DNA of 38,746 nucleotides from Pseudomonadota bacterium. GTDB taxonomy: Bacteria; Desulfobacterota; Desulfobacteria; Desulfobacterales; Desulfosarcinaceae. This document shows positions 1 through 7,356 of this stretch, piece after piece (positions within the stretch are counted from its first letter, which is position 1; each line of letters begins with the position of its first letter). The notes below the pieces were generated by a model that worked only from the letters and a program-made list of their open reading frames with translations, was not told the origin of the DNA and made no database searches. The DNA lies in the NCBI GenBank assembly GCA_023435265.1, contig JAEYRZ010000146.1:1-38746 (forward strand), in the 5' to 3' direction. Made by a program: the position numbers and the translations under genes.

Positions 1-54
1 CCGGGTGTAAGGTGCTGCGGGGGGCCGCGGCGCGGAGGCGCCATTTGCGACGAA

Positions 55-90
55 GCCCGGCTGCAGGGCCCTTCCACCCTGCGGCCGGGC
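55..90 (-). terminator. Hairpin downstream of fdhB, possible terminator
   Basis: A 14-bp stem (55-68 pairing with 77-90, one G-T wobble) with an 8-nt loop lies just past the fdhB stop on the minus strand. No clear run of T follows it on that strand, so it may be a weak or factor-assisted terminator, or a 3'-end stabilising hairpin. The other bases of 1-99 show no gene. Confidence 0.4.
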
Positions 91-99
91 CGGAGTGTT

Positions 100-819
100 T
101 CAGCCCAGGTGTGACGCCGCCCGGGCAAAGGGCCGCAGCAAACGTCTGAGCGCTGCATGGCGGCTGATGCCCGGTGTGTCCGCCGAGGCGATCGCCGTGG
201 GGTGATACAAGTAGGGATCGTGCGCGAGCAGGTAAAAGACCGTGACCTCCTCGGGATCGGTCAAAACCGCCTTGGGGTAAACTTTCTGCACCTGGGCCAA
301 CCGCTCTTGCGCTTTTTCGAGCATTGCCTCCCGCGGGCCGAAATTCATGGCGCCCGTGGGACAGGTCTTGACGCAGGCCGGTTGAAGACCGTTGCGGACC
401 CGGTCGTTGCACATGTCGCATTTGGAAAGCACGTCGTTGGCTCCCTTGCGCGGCACATTGTACGGACACGCCTCGATGATTTCGTCGGCGACGAGTTCTT
501 TGGTTGCGGCGGTATAAATCACCGCGCCGGTGGCTTCATCGCGGTAGATGGCGCTTTCGTCACCGGCCACCTCGACGCAGGGCGCATCGATGCAGTGCCT
601 GCATTGTTCGGGGAAGAAGAGCCAGCGCAGCCTGCCGTCGATGACCTCTTCCTTCATGCGCACCACTTTGAACGTGACACCCGACAAATCGGGCGGGTTC
701 TCGAACACGCCGCGATTCAGCGTCTCTTCGGCCGGAAGGTCATGCCACTGCTTGCAGGCGACCTGGCATGCGCGACAACCGGTACACACCGTGCTGTCTA
801 CAAAGATAGCGTAACTCAT
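100..819 (-). CDS. fdhB: Formate dehydrogenase iron-sulfur (beta) subunit
   Basis: A 239-residue ferredoxin-like electron-transfer subunit expected to carry electrons from the molybdo/tungsto-pterin subunit encoded just upstream to a periplasmic acceptor such as a cytochrome c. It shows the cysteine sets of four [4Fe-4S] clusters: CTGCRACQVACK near residue 12, CRHC..PC near 73, CPYNVP near 118 and CDMCNDR..PACVKTCPTG near 134-155. No signal peptide is visible, as is usual for a subunit exported with its twin-arginine partner. No C-terminal membrane anchor is visible either, which fits the soluble FdhAB type of Desulfovibrio rather than the membrane-bound FdnGHI type. The start follows a GGGGGTGA ribosome-binding site and lies 15 nt after the end of the catalytic subunit, so the two are co-transcribed. 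Whether a third gene follows is outside the window. Confidence 0.9.
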   Translation of the reverse strand: MSYAIFVDSTVCTGCRACQVACKQWHDLPAEETLNRGVFENPPDLSGVTFKVVRMKEEVIDGRLRWLFFPEQCRHCIDAPCVEVAGDESAIYRDEATGAVIYTAATKELVADEIIEACPYNVPRKGANDVLSKCDMCNDRVRNGLQPACVKTCPTGAMNFGPREAMLEKAQERLAQVQKVYPKAVLTDPEEVTVFYLLAHDPYLYHPTAIASADTPGISRHAALRRLLRPFARAASHLG

Positions 820-834
820 AGCAGATCACCCCCT

Positions 835-3800
835 TTACAGTTTGGTCACATTGACCATGAACGCCTTGCTTTCGGGAATGCGGGTATTGGCATCGCCCGC
901 CGACGGGGTCAGCAGATTGGCACTCTCTTCTACGCGGCTGTTCGGGTAACGCCAGCCGAAGTGCCAGGGCAGACCGATCTGGTGAACGGTGTTGCCGCCG
1001 ATCTTCATCGGTTTGAACCGCTTGGTCACCATGGCCGTGGCCTCCAGGGAGCCGCGCGCCGAGCTCACCTTGACGCGCTGTCCGTTTTCGATGCCTTTGA
1101 GCTCGGCCAGTTCCTCACTCATCTCCACGAAGACCTGAGGCTGCAGCTCCAGCAAGTATGGCTGCCAGCGCGTCATGACGCCGGTCTGCCAGTGCTCGGA
1201 AACCCGGTACGTTGTGCCGACGTATGGAAACCTCGGATCGCAGGTGGCGTGGGCATCTGCGGCAGTCGCATAGATCGCCGCGGTCGGATTGACCATCTGC
1301 GGGTTGAGATAGTTTTTCTCCACCGGGCATTCGATCGGTTCGTAATGCTCGGGGAAGGGGCCGTCATTGGGGCCCGGTCCGTAGATCTGCCCATGACCGT
1401 GGGGCAGCATGATGAATGGGTACCGTCCTTTGGGGTCGGGTTTTTCCAGGCTGCCCAGGGGCGGCCAGGGGCCGTCGGGCACATCGCCGACCCACTTGTC
1501 TCCGGTCCACTTGATGACCCACTTCTTCTCGTTGACCGGCTGCCCCGCAAGGTCGACGGAGGCCCGGTTGTAGATGATGCGCCGATTCACGGGCCAGGCC
1601 CAGGCGAATTCCGGGAAAAGACCGATTCCGGCTTCGGTATCCTTGGGATTGCGCCGCGCCGCCATATTGCCTTTTTCCGTATAGCTGTTGCAGTAGAGCC
1701 AGTTGCCCGAACTGGTGGAGCCATCGGCCTGCAGCAGGGCGAAACCTGGCACCAGGGTGCCTTTTTTGTGCACCGTGTCGCCGATCTTGACGTCATTGAG
1801 AAAGTAGCCGTTGATCTCCTTGGCCACCTTGTGCGGATCGAAGCGGCCGTCGGTTTCATAATCCCACTTCAGGTTCACGATCGGTTCCGGAAAAACGCCG
1901 CCCTGGCGGTACAGTTCTTTCAGCTTATGGCCCAGCATCATCATGATTTCGCCGTCCGGCAGGCTGTTGCCCATCGGATGGGGCCCCTGATAGCGCCACT
2001 GCATCCACCGGCCGCTGTTGGTGATGCTGCCCTCCTTTTCCACCGAAATGGCCGCCGGCAGCATGAAGACTTCGGTTTTCACCTTGGCGGGGTCGACGCC
2101 GGGACCTCGCCAGAACGAACCGGTTTCATTGTCGAAGATGTTGACGTTGACCAGCCAGTCGAGCTGCTGAAGGCTCTGGCGCACCTTTCCCGCATTGGCG
2201 CTGCTGCAGGCCGGGTTCATGCCCCAGGCGAGGAAGCCCTTGATGCCGCCGGCATACATCACATCGAACAGATCCAGCCAGGAGTATGCCGCGCCGTCGT
2301 CGATCTTCGGCATCCACGCGTACCCGAATTCGTTTTCAGGCGTGGCCTTGTCGCCGAAAAACGACTTGAGCATGCTGACCGAGTACTTGGGATAGTTCTG
2401 CCACCAGTTGGCCGAAAGCGGATCGTTGCTCTTGGGCGTGTATTTTTTGTTGTACGCTTCCAGCGTGGTGTCGGAAGATGCCGCGGCTTTCAGGTAGCCC
2501 GGCCAGATGTGGAACAGCAGGGCCTGGTCCGTGCTGCCCTGCACGTTGGATTCGCCGCGCAGCGCGTTGACGCCGCCGCCGGCGACCCCCATGTTGCCCA
2601 GCAGCAATTGAACGATCGACATGGTGCGTATGATCTGGGTCCCCACGGTGTGCTGGGTCCAACCCATGGCATACATGATCGTGCCGGCCTTGCCCCGGGC
2701 GCCGGTGGCCGCATAGGTTTCATAGACCCGCTTGAGGTCCTCTTTGGAGGTGCCGGTGACTTTGGAGACGGTACCGAAGTCATAGCGGCTGTAATGTTTT
2801 TTCAACAACTGAAAGACCGAGCGGGGGTCCTTGAGGGTGCGGTCCATTTTGGGGACGCCGTTGGCGTCCAGTTCGAAGGCCCACTTGCTCTTATCGTATT
2901 TGCCGGCGACCGGCCCCTTGCCGTCGAGTTTCTGGTATCCGCTGAAGAGGCCGTTCTTGAAATCGAAATCTTTGCCGACGATGAACGGCGCGTTCGTGTA
3001 CTCCCGGACATAGGTTTCGTCATAGAGCTTGTTGTCCAGGATATATTTGATCATGCCGCCCAGGAAGGCGATGTCCGTACCCGAGCGCAGCGCCGTGTAG
3101 ATGTCTGCGCGCGACGAGGTCCGGGTAAAGCGCGGATCCACGCTGATCAGCTTGGCCCCATTGCGCATCGCTTCGGTCACATACTTGAAGGAGATGGGGT
3201 GGTTTTCGGCGGCATTGCTGCCCATGATCAAAATGCAGTCACTGTTCTTCAGGTCGATCCAGTGATTGGTCATCGCACCGCGTCCGAACGACTCTGCCAG
3301 AGCCGCAACAGTCGCGCTGTGTCAGATCCTGGCCTGATGTTCGATATACACAAGTCCGATCGAACGCAGCATGGCCTGGTAGAGCCAGCACTCCTCGTTG
3401 TCCAGCGCCGCGCTGCCCACCGAGGCGATGGCCGTGGTTCGGTTGACGACCTGGCCCTTGGCGTTTTTAGCCGTAAAGCCGGCGTCCCGTGTGGTTTTGA
3501 TGCGCTTGGCGATTTCACCGATGGCCCAATCCCAGGAAACGGTTTGCCATTCCTGGCTGAAGGGAGCCCGGTACATGGGCTGGGTGAGGCGGCTTTCGTT
3601 TTCGACCAACTGCTTGAGCGAAGCGCCCTTGCTGCAGAGTGCGCCTCGGTTGATCACATGATCGGGATCGCCCTCGATGTTGATGACCCTGCCGTCGCCG
3701 CGTTTGCTGGTATGGACGATGGCGCCGCAACCCACGGCACAATAGCAGCACACCGTGGTGGTTTCCTTGGCGTACTCCGTTTTCAGCATCTGGGCATGCG

Positions 3801-3897
3801 CCTTCACCGGTCGCAGGTCGAAGCCCAATCGGCTGACCGCCAGACCGGCTGCGGCGGCGCCGGAGAGCTGAATGAATTGACGTCGGTCAAGCTTCAT
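835..3897 (-). CDS. fdnG: Formate dehydrogenase catalytic subunit, selenocysteine-containing, Tat-exported
   Basis: Oxidises formate to CO2 at a Mo- or W-bis-pterin site in the periplasm. Two open frames (3897-3322 and 3273-835) are in the same frame, separated by one UGA at 3322-3324. The flanking residues IEHQARI-U-HSATVA match the FdnG/FdhA active-site block, so the UGA is read as selenocysteine (residue 192) and the protein is about 1020 residues, normal for the family. The N-terminus has a twin-arginine signal (RRQFIQLSG) and a hydrophobic stretch ending near AHAQ. A proximal [4Fe-4S] motif (CCYCAVGCG, then CSKG) lies near residues 49-92. The ATG at 3897 is preceded by GGAGGTG. The gene is first in a two-gene unit with fdhB. 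The symbol marks the family; fdhA is equally used in sulfate reducers. Function requires selABCD elsewhere in the genome. Confidence 0.93.
3289..3314 (-). promoter_or_regulatory. Bacterial SECIS-like hairpin in fdnG
   Basis: On the coding strand, 7 nt after the UGA codon, a stem forms: five pairs (CGACU/AGUCG), one bulged G, then four pairs (one U-G wobble), closing a GGCUCUG loop. A bulged base below a G/U-containing apical loop right after the UGA is the known layout of bacterial SelB-binding SECIS elements such as E. coli fdhF and fdnG. Folding was done by hand. Confidence 0.7.
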
Positions 3898-4087
3898 GGA
3901 TCACACCTCCTTGATAACGGGTTAGTCCTTTATGGAATTGATATATCGATCACCAGCGCCCCGCTTCAAAGCGCAAAGGATCGGGGTCTGTCACCCGTGC
4001 ATTTCTTCAGGACAAGGGATCGGATGATATATCGCGGCAGGGGGGTTACAAAAAGGTTAACCGTAAAGTTAAGGCCAGCCCCTTTCC
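3898..4087. promoter_or_regulatory. Upstream region of the formate dehydrogenase genes
   Basis: A 190-bp gap between the lipoprotein gene and fdnG. It holds the fdnG ribosome-binding site and two identical palindromic octamers, GATATATC, at 3940-3947 and 4026-4033. I found no convincing -35/-10 pair and no sigma-54 -24/-12 element on the minus strand. The octamers could be protein-binding sites, but this is a guess. Confidence 0.3.
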
Positions 4088-4417
4088 TCAGGAAAGGTTT
4101 TTCTTGAATACATAATGCCCGATATTCGCATGCGAGATGGTGATGTGCGGCTGCCCCCCGCGAACGAGCGTTCCCGTGAAAACGCCGCCCGACTTGGTAT
4201 GCATGACGATTCGGCGTCCGTTCACCTTCCAGCGGATTTCAACATAGTCGTCGCCGAACGACCAGGACCCTCGGCCGTCCGCCTCCAGTTTGAGAACCAG
4301 GTTGACGGGTCGGCCCTCGATATCGAACGCCTCGTACCGTCCTTCAATGGACGTTCCGCGTTCGCATGCGGCACAAACGAAAACGCTCAGCAGCAGGATG
4401 AATGCATGTCGCCTCAT
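4088..4417 (-). CDS. Small probable lipoprotein, function unknown
   Basis: A 109-residue protein with a short signal sequence (RRHAFILLLSVFV) ending in CAAC, read as a slightly unusual lipobox because the -3 residue is Cys rather than Leu. The mature part, about 90 residues, is rich in beta-strand-like alternation (GRYEAFD..GRPVNLVLKLEADGRGSWSFGDD) and resembles the small lipocalin-like or 'META-like' lipoproteins in general pattern only. I do not recognise the family. It begins 15 nt after the MauE-like gene and is the last gene of the packed minus-strand set that starts at 10662, so it probably belongs to the same envelope module. Confidence 0.65.
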   Translation of the reverse strand: MRRHAFILLLSVFVCAACERGTSIEGRYEAFDIEGRPVNLVLKLEADGRGSWSFGDDYVEIRWKVNGRRIVMHTKSGGVFTGTLVRGGQPHITISHANIGHYVFKKNLS

Positions 4418-4432
4418 GGCAGAATCGGCACC

Positions 4433-4909
4433 TCAAACCCGAAGAACGGGGATAAAGCGGTTCTCAAGCTGGAAAAGCGCATCGAACCGGTAAATATATA
4501 CGGTCATGGCCAGCCACATCAAATCTCTCAGAAGCGTCCCCCAGGACATCGGTGTTTCCAGGCTGGTAAAGCAACCGCAGCCGATCGGCACGCCGCGCAC
4601 AAGGTTGACTGCGATGGCCAGCGAAAACACGCTCAGCATAGCGGTCAGAATCACAGCGGCCGATTTCGAGCGCAGCCCCATGATCATCAAGGCCGCGCAA
4701 ATCAATTCCGCCCAGGGCAGGACCACGGCCGTAACGTTGACCGCCCAGTCCGGAATCATCTGATAGCTGGCGATGATTTCGGCGAATTCGGCGCTGTAGT
4801 TGATCTTGTTCAAGCCGGCGTAAATGAAAATTCCGCCGATGTATACGCGTGCGGCGAGCGCCAGATACGGATGGATCCTTGCGATACCGCCGTTACCGCT
4901 CAATGGCAT
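4433..4909 (-). CDS. MauE/DoxX-family redox-associated membrane protein
   Basis: A 158-residue inner-membrane protein with four predicted helices: near the N-terminus (YIGGIFIYAGL), VVLPWAELICAAL, AVILTAMLSVFSLAIAV and LMWLAMTVYIY. The motif VPIGCGCF between helices 3 and 4, with two close cysteines, is typical of MauE-like proteins, which are linked to periplasmic disulfide or methylamine dehydrogenase maturation. The start at 4909 begins just before the conserved hydrophobic region and overlaps the end of the rhodanese-like gene by 17 nt. A longer frame to 4999 would add about 30 residues of arginine- and tryptophan-rich sequence that looks non-native. The TlpA-like protein two genes upstream is a natural thiol partner. 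Confidence 0.75.
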   Translation of the reverse strand: MPLSGNGGIARIHPYLALAARVYIGGIFIYAGLNKINYSAEFAEIIASYQMIPDWAVNVTAVVLPWAELICAALMIMGLRSKSAAVILTAMLSVFSLAIAVNLVRGVPIGCGCFTSLETPMSWGTLLRDLMWLAMTVYIYRFDALFQLENRFIPVLRV

Positions 4910-6017
4910 AGCCCTCCGACGCCCAGGCGGACAAGCCCCCCGCCAGCACCATGACCCGCGAATGGTCGCGCAGCGCCAGGCGTCGGGCGACCGTCTCATC
5001 GTAACGGCGACTGATCGAACGCCCGTAAACGATGATCGGTTTGTCCTGATCCAGACCGCCGAGCTTGATCATGTAAGCGATATCGAAGAGTGCCGGCGGA
5101 ATGTTCAACGCGCCGGCGATGTGCTTCTGATTGAAAAATTCCTGGGGCCGGGCATCGATCACCACCGCTTCATTGCGGGCCACCAGGGACTGCGCGGCCG
5201 AGGGCGTGATCGTGGGGGCGGCGGCATGAAAGAACCGTTCCGGAATCAGGTCGATGCCGTTCGGACTGAAGTGGTTGAATAAGAGCCCCACCACCAGCGA
5301 AACGAGTCCGATGATCAGAAAATCGATCGGGTTTATCCTCCTGACCCGCTCAAGGTACCGCGTTTTCAGGTCGGAAACGGTCTGCTGCAAATTGCTGCGG
5401 GCGCTTTCCGCTTCTCCCAGGGCATTCTGAAGCGCCCGCTGCTGGCGGTGCAGGTCGGCGTCCAGTGTATGGATTTGCTGCGTGCTGAGGGCTCGGCCCA
5501 AGGCGCCGCTCAAAATCGCCGTCAGATTCAACAGGAGTTCGACCCCGTCCGGTTCCGGTGCGCTGCCTTCGAAGTCGGGCCCGATCCCGAACATCCCGGC
5601 ATACTGCTCGTCGATCTGCCAGAAGATCAATCCCGTGATATCCGGCGGCCATCCACCCGGCGCGACACCAGGCCCCCCGCGGAAAATCATCCTGGCCGAT
5701 TCGGCCGCCGTTTGCCCGGCAGGTGCGTAGCGGCTGTGAATCGCCGCCCACTCGCCGGACAATCGATCTTCCCGCGGCGGTTCGATTCCCCGGCAGACCA
5801 TGGTCGCCTGGCGGGTGCCGGTGTTGAAAACAACGACAAAGCCGCTTGTCAGCCCCAAGGAGCCCATGCTCATGAGCAGAAAGGTTTCCAGGATTTTGCG
5901 CGGCTGGACCAGCGCACTCAACTCCCGGGACACCTCGTTGAGCGTCCTGAGATAAAAGGTGTGCTTGCTGACGGGATGGCCCATCCGGTGCTCCTGTGAA
6001 CCGCCCGGACGATTCAC
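4893..6017 (-). CDS. Membrane protein: GAF-like domain, coiled coil, one TM helix, rhodanese-like domain without catalytic Cys
   Basis: A 374-residue protein. Residues about 20-175 look like a GAF-type sensory fold. Residues 182-222 are a likely coiled coil. Residues 231-249 (IDFLIIGLVSLVVGLLF) form one membrane helix, preceded by RVRR, which by the positive-inside rule puts the N-terminal part in the cytoplasm and the C-terminus outside. Residues 270-374 match a rhodanese fold (VVIDARPQEFFNQKHIAGALNIP, then IIVYGRSISRRYDE, then VLAGGLSAW). The usual catalytic Cys at the head of the active loop is Gly332, so sulfur transfer is unlikely and the domain may only bind a ligand or partner. The start is a GTG whose GTGA overlaps the stop of the TlpA-like gene. 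A downstream ATG at residue 12 is an alternative start. Confidence 0.75.
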   Translation of the reverse strand: MNRPGGSQEHRMGHPVSKHTFYLRTLNEVSRELSALVQPRKILETFLLMSMGSLGLTSGFVVVFNTGTRQATMVCRGIEPPREDRLSGEWAAIHSRYAPAGQTAAESARMIFRGGPGVAPGGWPPDITGLIFWQIDEQYAGMFGIGPDFEGSAPEPDGVELLLNLTAILSGALGRALSTQQIHTLDADLHRQQRALQNALGEAESARSNLQQTVSDLKTRYLERVRRINPIDFLIIGLVSLVVGLLFNHFSPNGIDLIPERFFHAAAPTITPSAAQSLVARNEAVVIDARPQEFFNQKHIAGALNIPPALFDIAYMIKLGGLDQDKPIIVYGRSISRRYDETVARRLALRDHSRVMVLAGGLSAWASEGYAIER

Positions 6018-6562
6018 GGTAAGGCGGCCTTGATCCGTTGATAGAACGCATCCATATCTTTTAAAACCCCCTCGTGACTGTAAAGCACGCGGCCCTTGCG
6101 ATCGATCAGCAGGACAAAGGGGGTTTTGGGTTCGCCGAGCCGTTTGTGGACTTCGAACCGTTCATCCGGAAGCACCGGGTGGCGGATGCGCCACTCCTTG
6201 CGCACCATTTCGACTTCCATAGGGGTGGCGCCCGCCGCGATGCCGATCATCTTGACCCGCCCCTTGAGTTCCCGCTTTTCCAGACGGGCCTGCAATGCAT
6301 TGAAAAGCGGCGCCTGTTCGCGGCAGCGGGGGCAATAAACGCCTAAAATCTCCACCAGCACGGCATCTGCGGACAGCTCCGCCAGCGTGAACGCAGGCGC
6401 TGTAATGCCCAGGTATCGGAGATCGTCCCCGAGGGCAGGGGCCGGAAGCGACAATGGAGGCATCATATCCCCTTTGGATGGCGGTCCGGCCTCCCCTGCC
6501 ACCGGTGCGCAGAGCGGCAGTCCGATACACAAGCAGACGATGCAGATCGTTTTCAGGGACAT
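6014..6562 (-). CDS. TlpA-like periplasmic thioredoxin-fold protein
   Basis: A 182-residue exported thioredoxin-like protein. It starts with a signal peptide (MSLKTICIVCLCIGLPLCAPVAG) and has the redox motif CPRC in GVYCPRCREQAP, a cis-Pro loop TPFVLLID, and the closing strand GRVLYSHEG. These are features of TlpA/ResA/redoxin proteins that reduce or oxidise periplasmic thiols. The ATG at 6562 is chosen because GGGAGG lies 6 nt upstream; a GTG at 6580 lacks this. It lies 21 nt after the receiver-STAS gene and overlaps the following rhodanese-like gene. It probably works with the MauE-like protein, which may pass electrons through the membrane to it. Confidence 0.8.
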   Translation of the reverse strand: MSLKTICIVCLCIGLPLCAPVAGEAGPPSKGDMMPPLSLPAPALGDDLRYLGITAPAFTLAELSADAVLVEILGVYCPRCREQAPLFNALQARLEKRELKGRVKMIGIAAGATPMEVEMVRKEWRIRHPVLPDERFEVHKRLGEPKTPFVLLIDRKGRVLYSHEGVLKDMDAFYQRIKAALP

Positions 6563-6583
6563 GTCCGTCCTCCCCGTCACAGG

Positions 6584-7297
6584 CTAGGTTTGCAGGCCGG
6601 CGGCCGACTCGGTCACGAAAATGGGTGCCAGCTTGGAAATTCCGACGATGTCGAAAATGGACTGCAGATTAACCGACGGCGACACCAGAGCCGAGGTCAA
6701 ACCCTGTCGTTTGGCCTTTAAAAGGGTTTGCGCCAGGATGGCCAGCCCGGCGCCATTGACCGATGCATTTTCAACCAGGCTGATCACGAGCCGGGGTTTT
6801 GCCAGGGCCAGGGCAGCCTCGTAGGCATTCTGCAAATAGGGTTCGGAGTCCGCATTGAAAGAGCCTTGAATGCGAATGACGGCGCTGTCGCCGATTGCCG
6901 AGACCTTGATTTCGTCGGATTTGGTATTGCTCAGCCGCAGGCGTTCTTCGGCCCTTTTCAGCGCCTGTTCCAAGGCACGGCGCTGAATCGGCTTATTGAT
7001 GAAATCGGCCGCATCCATGTTCAAGGACTGCAATGCCAGGTCCATATCGCCATGGCCGGTGATCACGATCACCTCCGTGTGCGGATCCAGGGCCTTGATC
7101 TGCTTGAGCACCTCGATTCCGTCCATCCTGGGCATCTTGATGTCGGTAAAGACGATCGCCGGCCGCTCCTTGCGGAAGAGGTCGAGGCCCTCTTCGCCGC
7201 TGGTGGCGGTCAAGGCGGTATAGCCATAGGCTTCCAGAAACAGGCTGAACATGGTCAGGGTGGGACGCTCATCGTCGATCACCAGAATCTTACTCAT
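6584..7297 (-). CDS. Response-regulator receiver fused to a STAS domain (first paralogue)
   Basis: A 237-residue cytoplasmic protein. Residues 1-120 are a complete receiver: acidic pair DDE near 8-10, phospho-acceptor Asp52 in FTDIKMPRMDG, Thr80 and Lys102 in FINKP. After a short linker, residues about 128-235 resemble a STAS (anti-sigma antagonist) domain. The loop that normally reads DSSG, with the phosphorylated serine, reads NGAG (181-184), so Ser phosphorylation by an RsbW-like kinase is not possible there. The start at 7297 has AAGGAGGGG upstream. It lies 59 nt after the large regulator and 21 nt before the TlpA-like gene. A close paralogue is encoded at 10873-11604. Confidence 0.85.
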   Translation of the reverse strand: MSKILVIDDERPTLTMFSLFLEAYGYTALTATSGEEGLDLFRKERPAIVFTDIKMPRMDGIEVLKQIKALDPHTEVIVITGHGDMDLALQSLNMDAADFINKPIQRRALEQALKRAEERLRLSNTKSDEIKVSAIGDSAVIRIQGSFNADSEPYLQNAYEAALALAKPRLVISLVENASVNGAGLAILAQTLLKAKRQGLTSALVSPSVNLQSIFDIVGISKLAPIFVTESAAGLQT

Positions 7298-7356
7298 CGC
7301 CCCTCCTTGAAATCGTTGTGATCGGTCTCCGGAAAGGATCGAAGGCCCGGGACGGT

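Noticed and set aside
3274..3324. A frameshift or pseudogene in fdnG
   Set aside because: Both halves are in the same frame and the only break is one UGA at the known selenocysteine position.
4081..4097. Hairpin CCTTTCC/GGAAAGG with T5 on the plus strand, as a terminator
   Set aside because: No plus-strand gene ends here; the T run encodes lysines of the minus-strand lipoprotein. Probably chance.
157..4107. A 1316-codon open frame on the plus strand across the formate dehydrogenase genes
   Set aside because: It is antisense to genes with clear motifs, has no recognisable domain and arises from GC-rich codon use on the opposite strand.
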